Shown here piece by piece: positions 1 through 10,829 of a stretch of DNA of 64,000 nucleotides. Below the pieces are notes generated by a model that saw nothing but the letters and a program-made list of their open reading frames with translations, was not told the DNA's origin and made no database searches. Both the position numbers and the translations under genes were made by a program. Position 1 is the stretch's first letter. The number at the start of each line of letters is the position of its first letter. The DNA is taken from NCBI GenBank assembly GCA_963970005.1, contig CAXAMN010013980.1, positions 1 to 64,000 on the forward strand. The letters are read 5' to 3'. Source of the DNA: Durusdinium trenchii (lineage: Eukaryota > Sar > Dinophyceae > Suessiales > Symbiodiniaceae).

Positions 1-833
1 AGGAGAACGCTGGTGGGGAGATCATATTCTCAATGGTTCTCACTTTCTCACTTATATAATATAGCCTTTCTCCTTCTCATTTAGCTTCTGCATCGTTCAA
101 TCTTGCAGAAGCTGAACAACAAGCCGGGAAGCAAAAGAAACACACCTGAGAACAGGAAGGGGGGTTTGAACGAGCTAAGCAGAAATTGAACTGCCACTAG
201 GCCAAGAAAAGAGCCCTCTGTGATGGGAAGAACTTGTGAAGAAAAGGGCCACGATTGACAAAACACGGGAACAGCTAGATCAAAAAGGAGCAAATTAGTT
301 TGACACCAGGAAGAGATGAATAAGGAGGGAACCTATATAACTGAGAGTCGAGCAAGCAGTTAAAGATTGACAGTTCTTGATAAACATGATAAACATTACA
401 CGTACGTATATATGAAAACATATATATATATAGTTATATTAAATAGATTCTAAATAACAGCAAGCATATAAACAGTAAAATTGACTACGTTATATCGTTT
501 TCTCCTGGGCGAGGCTTGGAACAAGAAACGCACGAAAAAACACATGAGAGATGGGACAAACCTATTCTAGCAAACTTGTGAAAAAGGAAAGGGTAGCTAC
601 ACAAAGAAATCAAAATACAGCATGAAGGGAAATACTTACCGATTGATTGAACACTTGCCATTTGCTCCGTTTCTCGGCACCTGCGTCTCCTCAAGAATTC
701 CAATCTTGAACAACAAAACACGGCATTCACCAAGCTAACTGTGTACGGAGGGTGGGACTTTGAGCCTTGAAGATGCTATGGAAGCTTCATTGCTACAATT
801 CAAAGCAATCAGCAGTCAACTAGTGCATGCTCA
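1..833. other. non-coding, no gene seen
   Basis: I find no convincing exon here. The stretch is AT-rich, with short TA-rich runs near 415-440. A short minus-strand open frame near 81-293 is hydrophobic but has no recognisable motif or splice context. If the glycosyltransferase exon at 834-1,049 belongs to a longer gene, its next exon should lie here, but I could not find the GGAG-type motif expected downstream of the DDD motif. Confidence 0.5.
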
Positions 834-1049
834 CAGCTGCCATGCCCGGGAACCTTCGACATCCCAGGAACCGTCCTGCATGTGAGACCACCCATAGCGC
901 TCCCCCAAGTAGATGGCCTCCCGGTCATCATGAGAGTCCAAGACCCGCAGCAAGCGAGGGACGTTCACCAAGGTATCATCATCCGTGACCACGTACCACC
1001 GCCGGTCAGGCTCGAAGCGGTGCAAATACCTGGCGCTCTCTCTCTCAAG
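834..1049 (-). CDS. GT31/Fringe-like glycosyltransferase exon (partial)
   Basis: The minus-strand translation contains WYVVTDDDTLVNVPRLL followed by a Leu-Gly-Glu-Arg-Tyr-Gly-Trp stretch. This matches the core of Fringe-like and beta-1,3-galactosyltransferase-like GT31 enzymes, where the DDD (DxD) motif binds the metal and the UDP-sugar, followed by a short linker and a Gly-rich strand. Such enzymes are normally type II Golgi membrane proteins. Only about 60 residues are visible. The upstream transmembrane/stem region and the downstream GG-rich acceptor loop are absent, so this is one exon of a split gene or an isolated fragment. The frame is closed upstream by a TGA near 1,050 and downstream at 831. 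The exon probably ends at or before the CAC-ATG-CAG near 880, so the last residues may be intron. Confidence 0.62.
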
Positions 1050-1339
1050 CCGTCATCGGTGGTCTGGGACGGTGCCTTGGTCACCTTGTTAGCCAACGAG
1101 GATCAGCCTTTGGTTGCTTTCCTCAAGTGAGAATCTGGGGCTTGGACTATGATGAAAGAAATCCTGTACCACCCTGATCATGCACGGACAGTGGTCAATG
1201 GTGGGGAAGCGTGGCCATACAAAAGGATCAAAAAGGGCACATGTCAAATCTGTCAAATCAAAGCACCTGAGTATTGCTTGCATCTTTGTGCAATGGCCAC
1301 TCCCCTGTTTGTTGGACTCTTTCTTGGGGTCCACCATGT

Positions 1340-3600
1340 CGCCAAAGTCGACGCTCAGGTCGATGATCTTGGCCTCATCACCACCTCAGCTGAGCCATTC
1401 CCCTCGACTAGGCCAAACAGTCAAGGACCACAGCTTCCACCCTTGACTATTCAAGACTGCCAAACACCCAGTGTCGTCTGGCTCGTCTTGAAAGTCATGA
1501 ACCATTGCTCCGGGTCGGTGACGTTGAGCTCGAAAAAACCGCCTGTAACCGTTTCACCAAGCGTACGGGACGCAGAAGCTTTACCAGCAAAAAGGAACCG
1601 TCCTTACGTGAACGATTTATGGAAGTACGGAGGCCATTTTTCTTGTCTGAGCAACCTCAAAATCGCAAGATAGGTGAATCAAACATTTAAACTTATCGTT
1701 CCATGCCCCTTCATGCTGTCGCCAGTTGATCCGCACATTCAGTCTCTCCAGCTGAGGAACCAGTGTTACTCATGTAGAGCACCTGCACAATGCTTTCATC
1801 GGCCCAGAACTCTTTCAACAGCGGCAAACGGATTGGGTGGAACTTGTCAACCGTCTTAACAGCGATAACCTCGTGACACAGGGTGAGCAAAATATATCGT
1901 CAACAGTGTCCACTGATGCCAATCCTCTCTAAGCTGGTCTCAAACAAGCCCCCCTCCTTGACACGCTCTTTCTTTGTCCTTTCATCTCTCTCTCTCTCTC
2001 TCTCCACATGGTGCAAAAAACGCCTGACTCACAAGTATATATAGTTGTTTTGTTTTATAGATTTAATTTATAGTTGGACACATTCTCTATACCTAAAGTT
2101 TAAGTTCTACCGCAACTGTAACATCACAAACTCATGATGCCTTAGGCAATCTCTGCGCCCGGTCACACTACATATAGCATTATATAGCTAGCCAACTGCC
2201 CACTGCCAAGCCAAAAACAGTGGCTGTTCTATGTAAAAAACGCAGGCCAGCTCTGGCCTTGCATCCAGGGTTCTACGTTGGGTAAATAAAGGGTATACGG
2301 TATACGCGTGTATACGCATGTATGCGTTACAAACCAGCATCTCGGTTGACTGGACACCACAAGACCAAATGGTTGATTGTTTGGGGCATCTTGGGGCCCA
2401 AACCTACAAACCCAAGCTTGGGTCGACATCCGTGGCAATACATATAATATATGTTTGTGATTTTTGTGGTTTTGCAGGACTTGCAGGTTTTGACCTATAA
2501 ACACATCAATCAATAGGTGCCTTGAACTGAATTGCACAAAGGTTCTTGACCGAGTCACTTGCATGCGTGGGGAATACGGCTCGTCTAGTCAGCGCACGCG
2601 TGGAAAAGAAGGTTTCCGACTTGAAGTGGTTTCCTCTTGTTTCACCCCATCTCCCCTGGATTTTCTACAACTCTGCTTATAGTGGCTTATTGAATCATGC
2701 GCACCGAGCAGCGACCTCTTCAGGTCTCAGTCCCTGGGTGGCCCGAAAACGGTCCAGCGGACGCACCCACGTTGCACAGTGCGGGCGTGGTTCGCGGCAA
2801 AACCCCTCATGGTGCGTAATGAAGATGCCCATCTTGCCTCTGCGAGATACATGAAAGTGAGTCATGTGGCTTAATGTGGGTCATGTGATGTGGCTCCAAG
2901 AAAGTGTGAAGGAAGAAAACGGAGACCCCAACCCCCTGCTAGAAAGAAACCGTAGGTACATTCCGAATCTACTTTTGGGGTGACTGCAACATGGACGTGG
3001 AAACCTGTTTGTACAGGAAAATATTGTGTCTCAGGCTGTCACGGGGCATGCCTGTCGTCCCCTCTGGGGAGGGGGCGCGAACTGGGTCATGCCATTTTCC
3101 ATCGGTGTAGATCGCCATGTTTCAGTGAACCACTCCTTGTGTCGTGACCGTTTGCTGGAGAGCCATGACATTATCCACGTCGATATACCCCAGCCATGAG
3201 ATGATCATAGCAAAGACCACCCTTGGAATGTGTTCGGCTCATTTACGGGTTACACGCGCCAAGCTTCCAGAAGACATGAGTGAGGCATGTTTTTCGAGGA
3301 AGCACCTCATTTAGCAGAGTGGGAAGACGAGACATTCTTCTATGTTTGGGAGTTCTTGGGATAGTATAATGTTTATTGGAATTCCTTTTTGCTTTGTCGA
3401 ATTTTTTCAATTTGGAAATCGACCCACTCGACTCTCAAAGGGTGTACGGAGGTTCTCAATTTTGGTAATTTGTGGTTTTAGCGAGAATTGCGCTTCCTGA
3501 AAGTCGTGCTTGATGGCGATCTTTTTGAAGACTCTGATGTTATGATGGGCATTTAGGTCCGTGGCTGTAGATTTTGGAGAATTGAATAGAAAGTAAGAAA
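1340..3600. other. non-coding, no gene seen
   Basis: Plus- and minus-strand frames here are short and have no family signature. A CT microsatellite lies at about 1,988-2,005 and TA-rich tracts near 2,035-2,045 and 2,165-2,190. I see no exon with both plausible splice sites and protein-like composition. Confidence 0.45.
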
Positions 3601-3604
3601 ACTA

Positions 3605-3915
3605 ACATTTTGCATTCACGGGAACCATAGAAAATTCATTTTCTGTCCTTCGGTGGAAGCATAGAAATTAAATATGAAGTTTTCTGTCTGCCCAACTTTT
3701 GTCTTTCAGCAAACCATGATTTTTTTTGTTCAATCAAACTTTCTGTGACTATAGGGAATGCATAACAAGTATTTTCTATTTTTTGCTAGAAGGCAGAAAG
3801 TTAAGTTTTTGTGTAGCCGCGAACCATAGAAAATTAACAATTGCAATTTTTTGTCTTGCTGCAACCCATAGAAACTATGTTTTTGTCTTCCCGCAAACCA
3901 TAAAAATGCCAATTG
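3605..3915. repeat. degenerate tandem array with GAACCATAGAAA core
   Basis: About five degraded units share a core like GCGAACCATAGAAAATT followed by a T-rich tail reading TTTTTGTCTTCCCGC. Clear cores begin near 3,622, 3,824 and 3,866, with weaker ones near 3,657 and 3,712. The A-rich and T-rich halves of a unit are partly complementary, so each could fold. The overlapping open frames on both strands reflect the repeat and not a gene. Confidence 0.6.
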
Positions 3916-4562
3916 ACTTCACTTCACTTAGATTAAATTATCATGGATGGACCGTGACGGACCCAAGCACTTGCAAAGAGTGCGGTATGTGGTATGCTGC
4001 TTGCCGGCCTGAGCCGTCATTTTGATATTTCATATTTCGTCATAGCGAAAACACGCAGTGGCGAGTGAGTTGATGATCCAGCCTTCTCGTCTTTTTCCTT
4101 CGCTGCATACGACCCAGTTGCCGCGCGACGCTGAGGTGTACAGACTTTCTCTTTGTAAGCTTCCCATATAGGGCGTCTGGTAGCAGTTCATTTAGTCTTG
4201 CCTGGGTAGGATCTCACTTACTTATTTCATCCTATTTCGGCTTATCCACAAGAGGGTGGATTCTTTTCATGCGTGGCCGTGGCCGTGGCCGGGGCCGGAT
4301 GGCCGTGGTCGGATGGGCGTGACCGTGGCCGGATGGCCGGAAACAAATCAACATCTATATTGTGAAGGGTGGATCTACAATGGATCTTGCTTCTTCTCTC
4401 ACTTGTCCTTTTTCACACTTGGCTTCAAAACCTTTTCGGTGTGATGATGTAGATATGCCATTCTCATAGTGTCATAGTGTTATTTTCGGTTACCTACCTG
4501 ATACCTATCCAAGGGGGATCAACAAAGCGGGATCGATCCGGAAAAGGGCAATTTTCCACTTC

Positions 4563-4757
4563 CTAGATTTCAGGAGTGAACGATTGAGCCTGGTTGTAGG
4601 CAACGCATGACAACCCATCAACTCTGTAGGGAATGGGGATGAAATTATCATGCCCGGATTTCGGCGAACAAGGCAGCTTTCCAAGCCATCTTTGAAGGAA
4701 AGCCCTGCTCGGTTCGCACACGGTGGCAAGCGTTCTCACAAATTTCACAACCAAATC
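4563..4757 (-). CDS. terminal exon of an unidentified gene
   Basis: The minus-strand frame reads DLVVKFVRTLATVCEPS at its start and ends FTPEI-stop at 4,563. It begins right after an acceptor (TGGTGCAG|GATTTG) and its reading frame is in phase with the donor of the exon at 4,865. The implied 107-bp intron (4,758-4,864) starts GTGA and ends CAG. The composition is protein-like, but I recognise no family. Confidence 0.5.
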   Translation of the reverse strand, partial: DLVVKFVRTLATVCEPSRAFLQRWLGKLPCSPKSGHDNFIPIPYRVDGLSCVAYNQAQSFTPEI

Positions 4758-4864
4758 CTGCACCAAGCAAGATTCTACATATTCTACAGCTGGCTCTGGG
4801 CCACCACAGCTGCCAACATCATGACCCCCGAATCCTCACCAATATTCGATCACACATTCCTCAC

Positions 4865-5081
4865 GCACTCCCACGGATCTCGGTCTATCTCCGTCTCAGG
4901 GCCCGTCTGCGTCAAGAGACCCAGTCGGCTGGCCAGCTCCCAAACAGGTTCGATCTGCTGTCCGCTTCCCACCGGCTTCTCCTCCAAGTCCTTGAGAAGC
5001 TTTTTCAAGAGCCCACCGCTTAAAGCCTCGGATTGGATGACATATGTGTGGACATCACTTGGAAGACACACATGCATTGCG
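4865..5081 (-). CDS. internal exon of an unidentified gene
   Basis: The minus-strand frame contains HTYVIQSEALSGGLLKKLLK and an acidic tail ending DPWEC just before a GTGAGG donor. It joins in phase to the exon at 4,563-4,757. The 5' boundary is uncertain: acceptor-like CAG near 5,103 or AAG near 5,069 are both possible. No family recognised. The two exons together give about 130 residues of a soluble-looking C-terminus. Confidence 0.5.
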
Positions 5082-5209
5082 GTTGGGGGTGTCCAAAATA
5101 GCCTGAACAGAATGAAGTGTCCTTTGGACCTGTTCGTGGCTGTGATGTGTCTCAAGGAATAGGAATCGATAGTAATCCTAGATTCTGACACGGCAAATTC
5201 CAACCAATG

Positions 5210-6440
5210 TGGCTATATGGGGCTTGTTCAAATCATCCCCACAAACATTCGTTCTCAGGGTAATAGCAATATGTTGGTTGGGCTCATTCACAAACGAATC
5301 GAGAATATCCCGCCACAGGCACTTCTAAATTCCTTCAGCAGGGGACCTTGTCCAAGCCCTCATGAGGTGAGTTCTTGAGGATGGTGGTGATTACTGTGAT
5401 GACCATGGTGGCAGTGGCAAGTACTGGCAGACGCTTATGGTATCTTATGGGGCAGGCCTAATTCATCGGCCGTGAGTTTGATCACAGGGCCGTCTTGTTT
5501 ATCGAGTTTGCTCACATGCATAGCTGCGTTGTTTTTTTGGCATAGTCTCTGATAAGCCGACCTCCTCACAGTTTGACCAAGGGGCGAAGCCTGCATGGAC
5601 TAGAGGGTAAGCTGGTTCTTGTTGATAATGATGAATAATTGACATCTGATCATCTTGAAGAGAACGACCAAGATACCTGGAAGGCCAAGCCAGTGCCGTG
5701 AAACGCAGTCTGCCAGGTCCGTAGTTACTACTTGAAGATAGGCAAAGGGACAGCTATATATATATATACTTATGTAACTTATAAATGTGTATATATATAT
5801 ATATATCATCTCCTACCAACACCGATAGTTTGCACATAAGGGACATGTAGACGGCTCCGTACGGGCGCCCAACTGATCAATACGGAACGTGGCAGTTCGT
5901 TCCGCTGCCGGTCCCTTCGATTCGTCAAGTCGCATGTGTTTAACATGAACAAGCGAACGGGTCATACACATTCCAGATCATTCCATCACATTCCCCCAAG
6001 ATCCATACCGGTTGCTTGGGCCAGAGATGGAACCAAGGTGTATGTCAGTTGATGTCAGCAAAACAAAAGGTCCGAGGCGCCACGGTTCTCTGGCGTCATA
6101 CTGGGCCAGTAGTAGTTCCAAAGCTTTGGGATCTACCATGGTGGCGGCCTGCAATGGTTGGGCTGGCCACGAAACGGCCCAACACGATTCAGAGGTGAGA
6201 AAACACTCCCCAAATAGACGAGAATCATCGAGAATCGGCTTCGGCGCGATAGATGAAAGAAAACAAAAACTGTTTCAGATTGTTTCAGAAACATTGGATC
6301 AAACATGATCAAACCGAGAGCACAATGGTGGTATGACATGGGAAGCATGCTGCATCAATTGAGAGGAAAGAAAACAACAACTGTCATGGAAACACTATTG
6401 CGTCGATAGCTGACATCTTCTAACACACTGTCGCTTGCAG
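5210..6440. other. non-coding, no gene seen
   Basis: This stretch holds TA-rich microsatellites (about 5,755-5,805) and no exon I can support. Short open frames overlap on both strands without any domain signature. Confidence 0.45.
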
Positions 6441-6442
6441 GT

Positions 6443-6751
6443 TTGCTGGGCAGGTCCATGTGGTCCATGGGGGAGCGAGGTTTGCATCAACATCAGCGGC
6501 CATTTCGCACAATGGCCGCCCCAACCCGTGACGCCGAAGGCCTCCAGAAAAACCACCCAGCGTTCACCAGCAGAGCGCTTGCCAAAGCGCTTCTTCTCTG
6601 TTTGCCAGATCCAGGGAAAATAACTCCACAAGCCGCTATGTTTCAACTCCTGCAAGTGGCAATGGCCATATGCCAAATCCATCAGAAGTCTAACGTGAAC
6701 TGGCTGGCAGATCAGCACTTGGCGCAAGTGACCGCTCATGTTCTTATTTGA
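6443..6751 (+). CDS. doubtful open frame, unidentified
   Basis: A plus-strand open frame of about 100 codons has an Ala/Leu-rich stretch (ALAKALLLCLPDP, then QLLQVAMAICQIHQK) that looks protein-like. A minus-strand frame of similar length overlaps it, no splice sites decide the matter, and I recognise no family. It is listed only as a candidate exon. Confidence 0.18.
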   Translation: MLGRSMWSMGERGLHQHQRPFRTMAAPTRDAEGLQKNHPAFTSRALAKALLLCLPDPGKITPQAAMFQLLQVAMAICQIHQKSNVNWLADQHLAQVTAHVLI

Positions 6752-7600
6752 AACCGCCGACTTTCGCTTTTCTTTTTCGTGGAAACCTCCCACAAGTGGC
6801 CCAACGGCAGGTGTTCGATAGGAATGGTGTGTCATGGTTACAACGACCCATGTTCGGTGCTACTCTGCAACAGAATCTCCGGAATGCACACAGCGGCTTG
6901 CTTTTGCACCAATTCCGTTGTGTGAAGTGGATCGACGGTTGTTGCTGGAGCGTCTCGTGGGGCGTGGAACATCCAAGTCGTCTGCGAAACAAAATTAATG
7001 GACGACCCAAGCCGAATCTATGAACTGAGTGGTTCTGCCGATTCGGCTTTCTGGTCCAAACTATATGAATATACATCTATGAATAATGATACCAGCATAG
7101 ACCCCAAACAGCGTCAGCATTTTTTTCGGCGTCGGCGTCAACTCCGAAAGTTCCAATGTTGGTGGAAACAAATGCAAGTATACTTTTCCAAAGCCTCCAG
7201 CTGTTTGGGAACTGCACGCCCGGACACAGAGCCGGGCCACAGAGTTCAGGGGCGCGGCCAAGACAAGGACAAGACCCGGACACAAAGCCATGCCACAGAG
7301 CCCAGCCACAGAGTTCAGGGGCGCGGCCAGTGAGTGTGGCCAGCTCTATTTTTCTAAGATAGAACCCCAACAGTAAACTGTTTGGGGAAAAATCTATGGA
7401 CCACTGATGGTTTTCTCCTCAGTTCTGCCGAAACACCTTCAGTCTCAATGGACCACGGAATTTCCACCCGTCCTCCTCGGCCTCTTTCATGCTCACGACC
7501 GTCGTGTGGGACCAACCAGCGTCCACCACGGCGGCCAGAACTTCGTTCAACGCACCAGTCCTCGGTAGAAAGACGACTTCGTTTTGACTAACGTAGACAT

Positions 7601-7682
7601 GTAGACTCTTGAGGAACATACACCCCCCATATGAAGAGATTCTTCAATTCAAACGGGGTGGGGTTATTAATCAAGAGTCTAC
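7601..7682. mobile_element. MITE-like foldback element, family B, copy 1
   Basis: This is an 82-bp element with 12-bp perfect terminal inverted repeats, GTAGACTCTTGA at the left and its complement at the right. The interior CCCCCCATATGAAGAG then TTCAATTCAAA is shared with the copy at 43,535-43,609. Both copies have C-rich left and G-rich right halves, so the whole unit can fold. There is no coding capacity. This is most simply a non-autonomous DNA transposon. Confidence 0.7.
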
Positions 7683-7857
7683 ATTAGACTCGATCACCAT
7701 GAATTTCCAACAGATTTCCAGGTCAAGCGTGTGGAACCGATGCCGGTGATGAAAGATGGACACACACACACAGTAAGCCCAATAAAGCCCTATAAGCGTG
7801 AGCCTGTCAGCCTCGGCTAAACAAATCAGCACTGCACAGACTGACTCATGATTACTC

Positions 7858-8289
7858 ATGCTTGGACAACTTGACAAAATCCACCTTGAGAGGCCTGTTG
7901 CTCCCGTGTTTTTTCTCAGATTGCAGCCAATTGCAGCCATGTTTCTGATGAACAAGACCTTGGGAACGCACATACCTTGGACCCAGGCACTTGGCTCACC
8001 CCGAGCTGTGCCTCGCCCCCCGCCCGAACCGCGTGACTCGTCACTCGAATCGTCGTTAGACGTCCACGACGATCGCAAAACACCACGTGGCGCGAGGCGG
8101 CGCGAGGTAGCGGCGCGTGGTGCGATTGGATTCGTTGAAGATCTGATGCGTTTCTTTACATGTGCTTTCCGGTCTCCTAAGCCGGTGGGGAGGGAGACTG
8201 CCAAAGACAAACACACCCTCCTGGAGCTCCAGGATCTGGTAGGGTTGTCAGTGGATGATGGTTTTGCAATGTTTTGGAAAAGGGTCTGA
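7858..8289 (+). CDS. doubtful 143-codon open frame
   Basis: A plus-strand frame ends in a plausible protein-like stretch (KDKHTLLELQDLVGLSVDDG, then FAMFWKRV-stop). The antisense frame is even longer (213 codons) and Arg/Ser-rich, because 7,990-8,130 is GC-rich with low stop density. Strand and reality are both uncertain and no family is recognised. Confidence 0.2.
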   Translation: MLGQLDKIHLERPVAPVFFLRLQPIAAMFLMNKTLGTHIPWTQALGSPRAVPRPPPEPRDSSLESSLDVHDDRKTPRGARRREVAARGAIGFVEDLMRFFTCAFRSPKPVGRETAKDKHTLLELQDLVGLSVDDGFAMFWKRV

Positions 8290-9135
8290 CGTCTGAAGAT
8301 TGTGCCGATCAAGGAGGTTGTTTAGTGGGCGAAGATTTGATCATTGACCCAATCGTACCATTGGATCATTGGAGATCAATTTTGCTGCTCTTTGAAGCTC
8401 AATCCATGGTGCAACGTGATGTCTACAGCGGATACCCATCGAATACAACGCAGCAACAGAAGAAAAGCGAGTCGAAAGCCAAACCACATGGCACAGGCAG
8501 CGGCAGACGCACTGTCGTTTGAACAGGAGTTGCTGATCTTGAGTCTTGTGCATCTGACAGCACAAGCTGGTTTTAGCCGAAAGATACTGTATCAATTGGT
8601 TATATATAATATATAACTATATTATTGCCCATGCCATACAAAAGTAAAGTGCATTGTGTGCTGCAACTGCTCATCAACCACTGCGCCTTCTACCTTGCTG
8701 CAAAGCTCTGTGCATCTGGCATGAAAAGATTTGATATGGGCCAAACATTCAGGGAACTTAGTTGCTGAGCACAGTGTCCTGGGACATGATTGCACATGAA
8801 TCCACTTCTCCAATTACAATGTGCTATCATGTCATCATGCTAAATCTTGCTCTTCCAAACTGGGGTCCCATTTTTAAGATCATAAGGGAACAGAAAAAAG
8901 GAGAGCGGACAGGGTGTGGTCGTAGAGTTGCAACGACTTGGTGGAAGGCAACCATGTAGCACCGTAGCACCCTCACGGATCCTCGCGGTACCAGTAGGAC
9001 AATAGGCTGCAAGCCTTTTGTAATAGTCAAGACCTTCCTGGTGCAAGAGGAAGAACAAATAATGGTCTTGTCCCGTGGGCTTTCGGCTCTGGCTTCTTCA
9101 ATGGGCCCGCCAGCAATCAATACGCACGCCAGCCG

Positions 9136-10700
9136 GCTGCTTGAGTGACCTATTTTCGATGCTGCAATCCTGGCGCTTTCACGTTCGACCCGTTCCTGCG
9201 CTCGCCATCGCCGAGTTCGCTGCGCCATCGCCGTCGACCAAGAAGTGCCGGAGAGTGCGCCGAAACATCTTGATTGATGCTCTCCAAACCTTGCAGGGCA
9301 TCCGGTGGGTCTGGGAGCTCCTCCAGAAGACTACGGATGAAAAGGTCTCCAGTTCTGCTACAATCTTCCAGTTATCCCCAGTATTTCGCATCTCCCACCA
9401 CGATCGAGAAGTGTACAAAAAGTTGGCCACCTCGAGAAAACGACGATCATTGTGAATGGAGTGTTGATAGACAATGCATGAACATGCATTTAACGTGCAT
9501 TTTTTTACATAATGCTTACCGTGGACGATGGTTGTGCACCTTAAAAAGCTTGAACATCACCCACCAACTGTCAGGGGTCAAGTCTAAGCTACTACAAACC
9601 CCCAAACCCATCAAACTGCATCTTTTTCTGTGTGACATCTCACAATTGCAATGAAACATCACCCTCACCTTACATCTCTCGCAGAGCGCTTGTAGTAGCT
9701 GCAGTTCCAGCAACCCTGCGGAGATGAGCTTGGTCTGCCGGTCTGCCGCGGTGCTGATCACGGCACCCCGCTTTGTCGGGCTGTGCGGGGACGTGAATGT
9801 CCATCGTTTGTCGGGCTGTTGTTTGTGCCTAGCTGTGGGATAGAACATGATAAAAGGCTAGAAAATGCTAGACTGTTTCATTCAGCATGTAAGCAACCTT
9901 TCCCCAAAACAACAGGGAAATTGCATGCAAAACCAATTATATATACTATATATACATACATATACAGTTTGTAAAAGTATTTCAAGAGAAATACTCAACG
10001 CAAATTCAAACACTTGCCTGGCTGGCAAAGCAAGCTGTTGGGCATGGACCTCTCACAAAGTTTCCAGCACGTTTTGCAGCTCTGGCGGCAAAGGTGCTTC
10101 GGCGACCAAGGGCGTGCCGTCGGGACCAATACAGCCTGGGCTGTCTTTCCAAGAGCTTATGGCGGAAAGCGATCTCCATTTTGTTCACACGACCACATTT
10201 CGTCTCACACATACTGAGTCAAGTCAGACAAATAGGGCTTCACCCCCCCCACCACCCCCAACACAAATAAGAACTGGAGGCCCTGGCAGTACCATTTTTC
10301 AGCATCCTGGTGCTCGCTGATGCTCTTTCGCCCACTCTAGCGGTGTTGCGAAACGGATGTCATGGTTGGAGATCCACCACGGGTCGGGATCCGAAAGTCT
10401 ACCCCCAAAACACCTCTGAAACCAGAAGAAGATGGGAGTTGATGGGAGTTGCTGGTGAAAAAGCTACATACCAACCCATGTCGAATGATTTGGAATGCGT
10501 GCAAGTTTAGAAACACATGGCATCGGCAAACTCTTCCGATGTTGCCACGCCACTAAAGCGTCGGCAATGGAGGAAAAGCCGCGGACAAACGGACAAGCTG
10601 TCTCTCCTGCGGGCTGGCTAATTGTGGCCAACATTGGATCAAACACACCCAAAGAAAGGTTGGAAACTCGGTTCATCTCCCAGTGTTGACAGAGTGCTGG
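9136..10700 (-). CDS. possible multi-exon gene, unidentified
   Basis: Four minus-strand islands in order have protein-like composition: near 10,670-10,550 (GVFDPMLATISQPAGETACP), near 10,190-10,055 (PDGTPLVAEAPLPPELQNVL), near 9,780-9,672 (LISAGLLELQLLQALCERCK, ending at a GTGAGG donor) and near 9,345-9,150 (LLEELPDPPDALQGLESINQ, ending in a stop). They could be exons of one gene, but I could not phase all junctions and recognise no domain. Some of these stretches also have open frames on the plus strand. Confidence 0.3.
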
Positions 10701-10829
10701 ATGTTGATGGTTCTGGGAGAGGGTAGTCCCGACAGCCCTGGAAACATCAGAGGCGGGTTGTCCTCTAGATTCCCAACAGGACATGGCCTTGGCCCCAGCC
10801 AGGTCGTACGAGTAGATCACTAGATCCCT

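Noticed and set aside
7990..8140. RS-rich splicing-factor-like peptide on the minus strand
   Set aside because: The region is simply GC-rich with CG repeats; the opposite strand is open too and no RRM or splice context is present.
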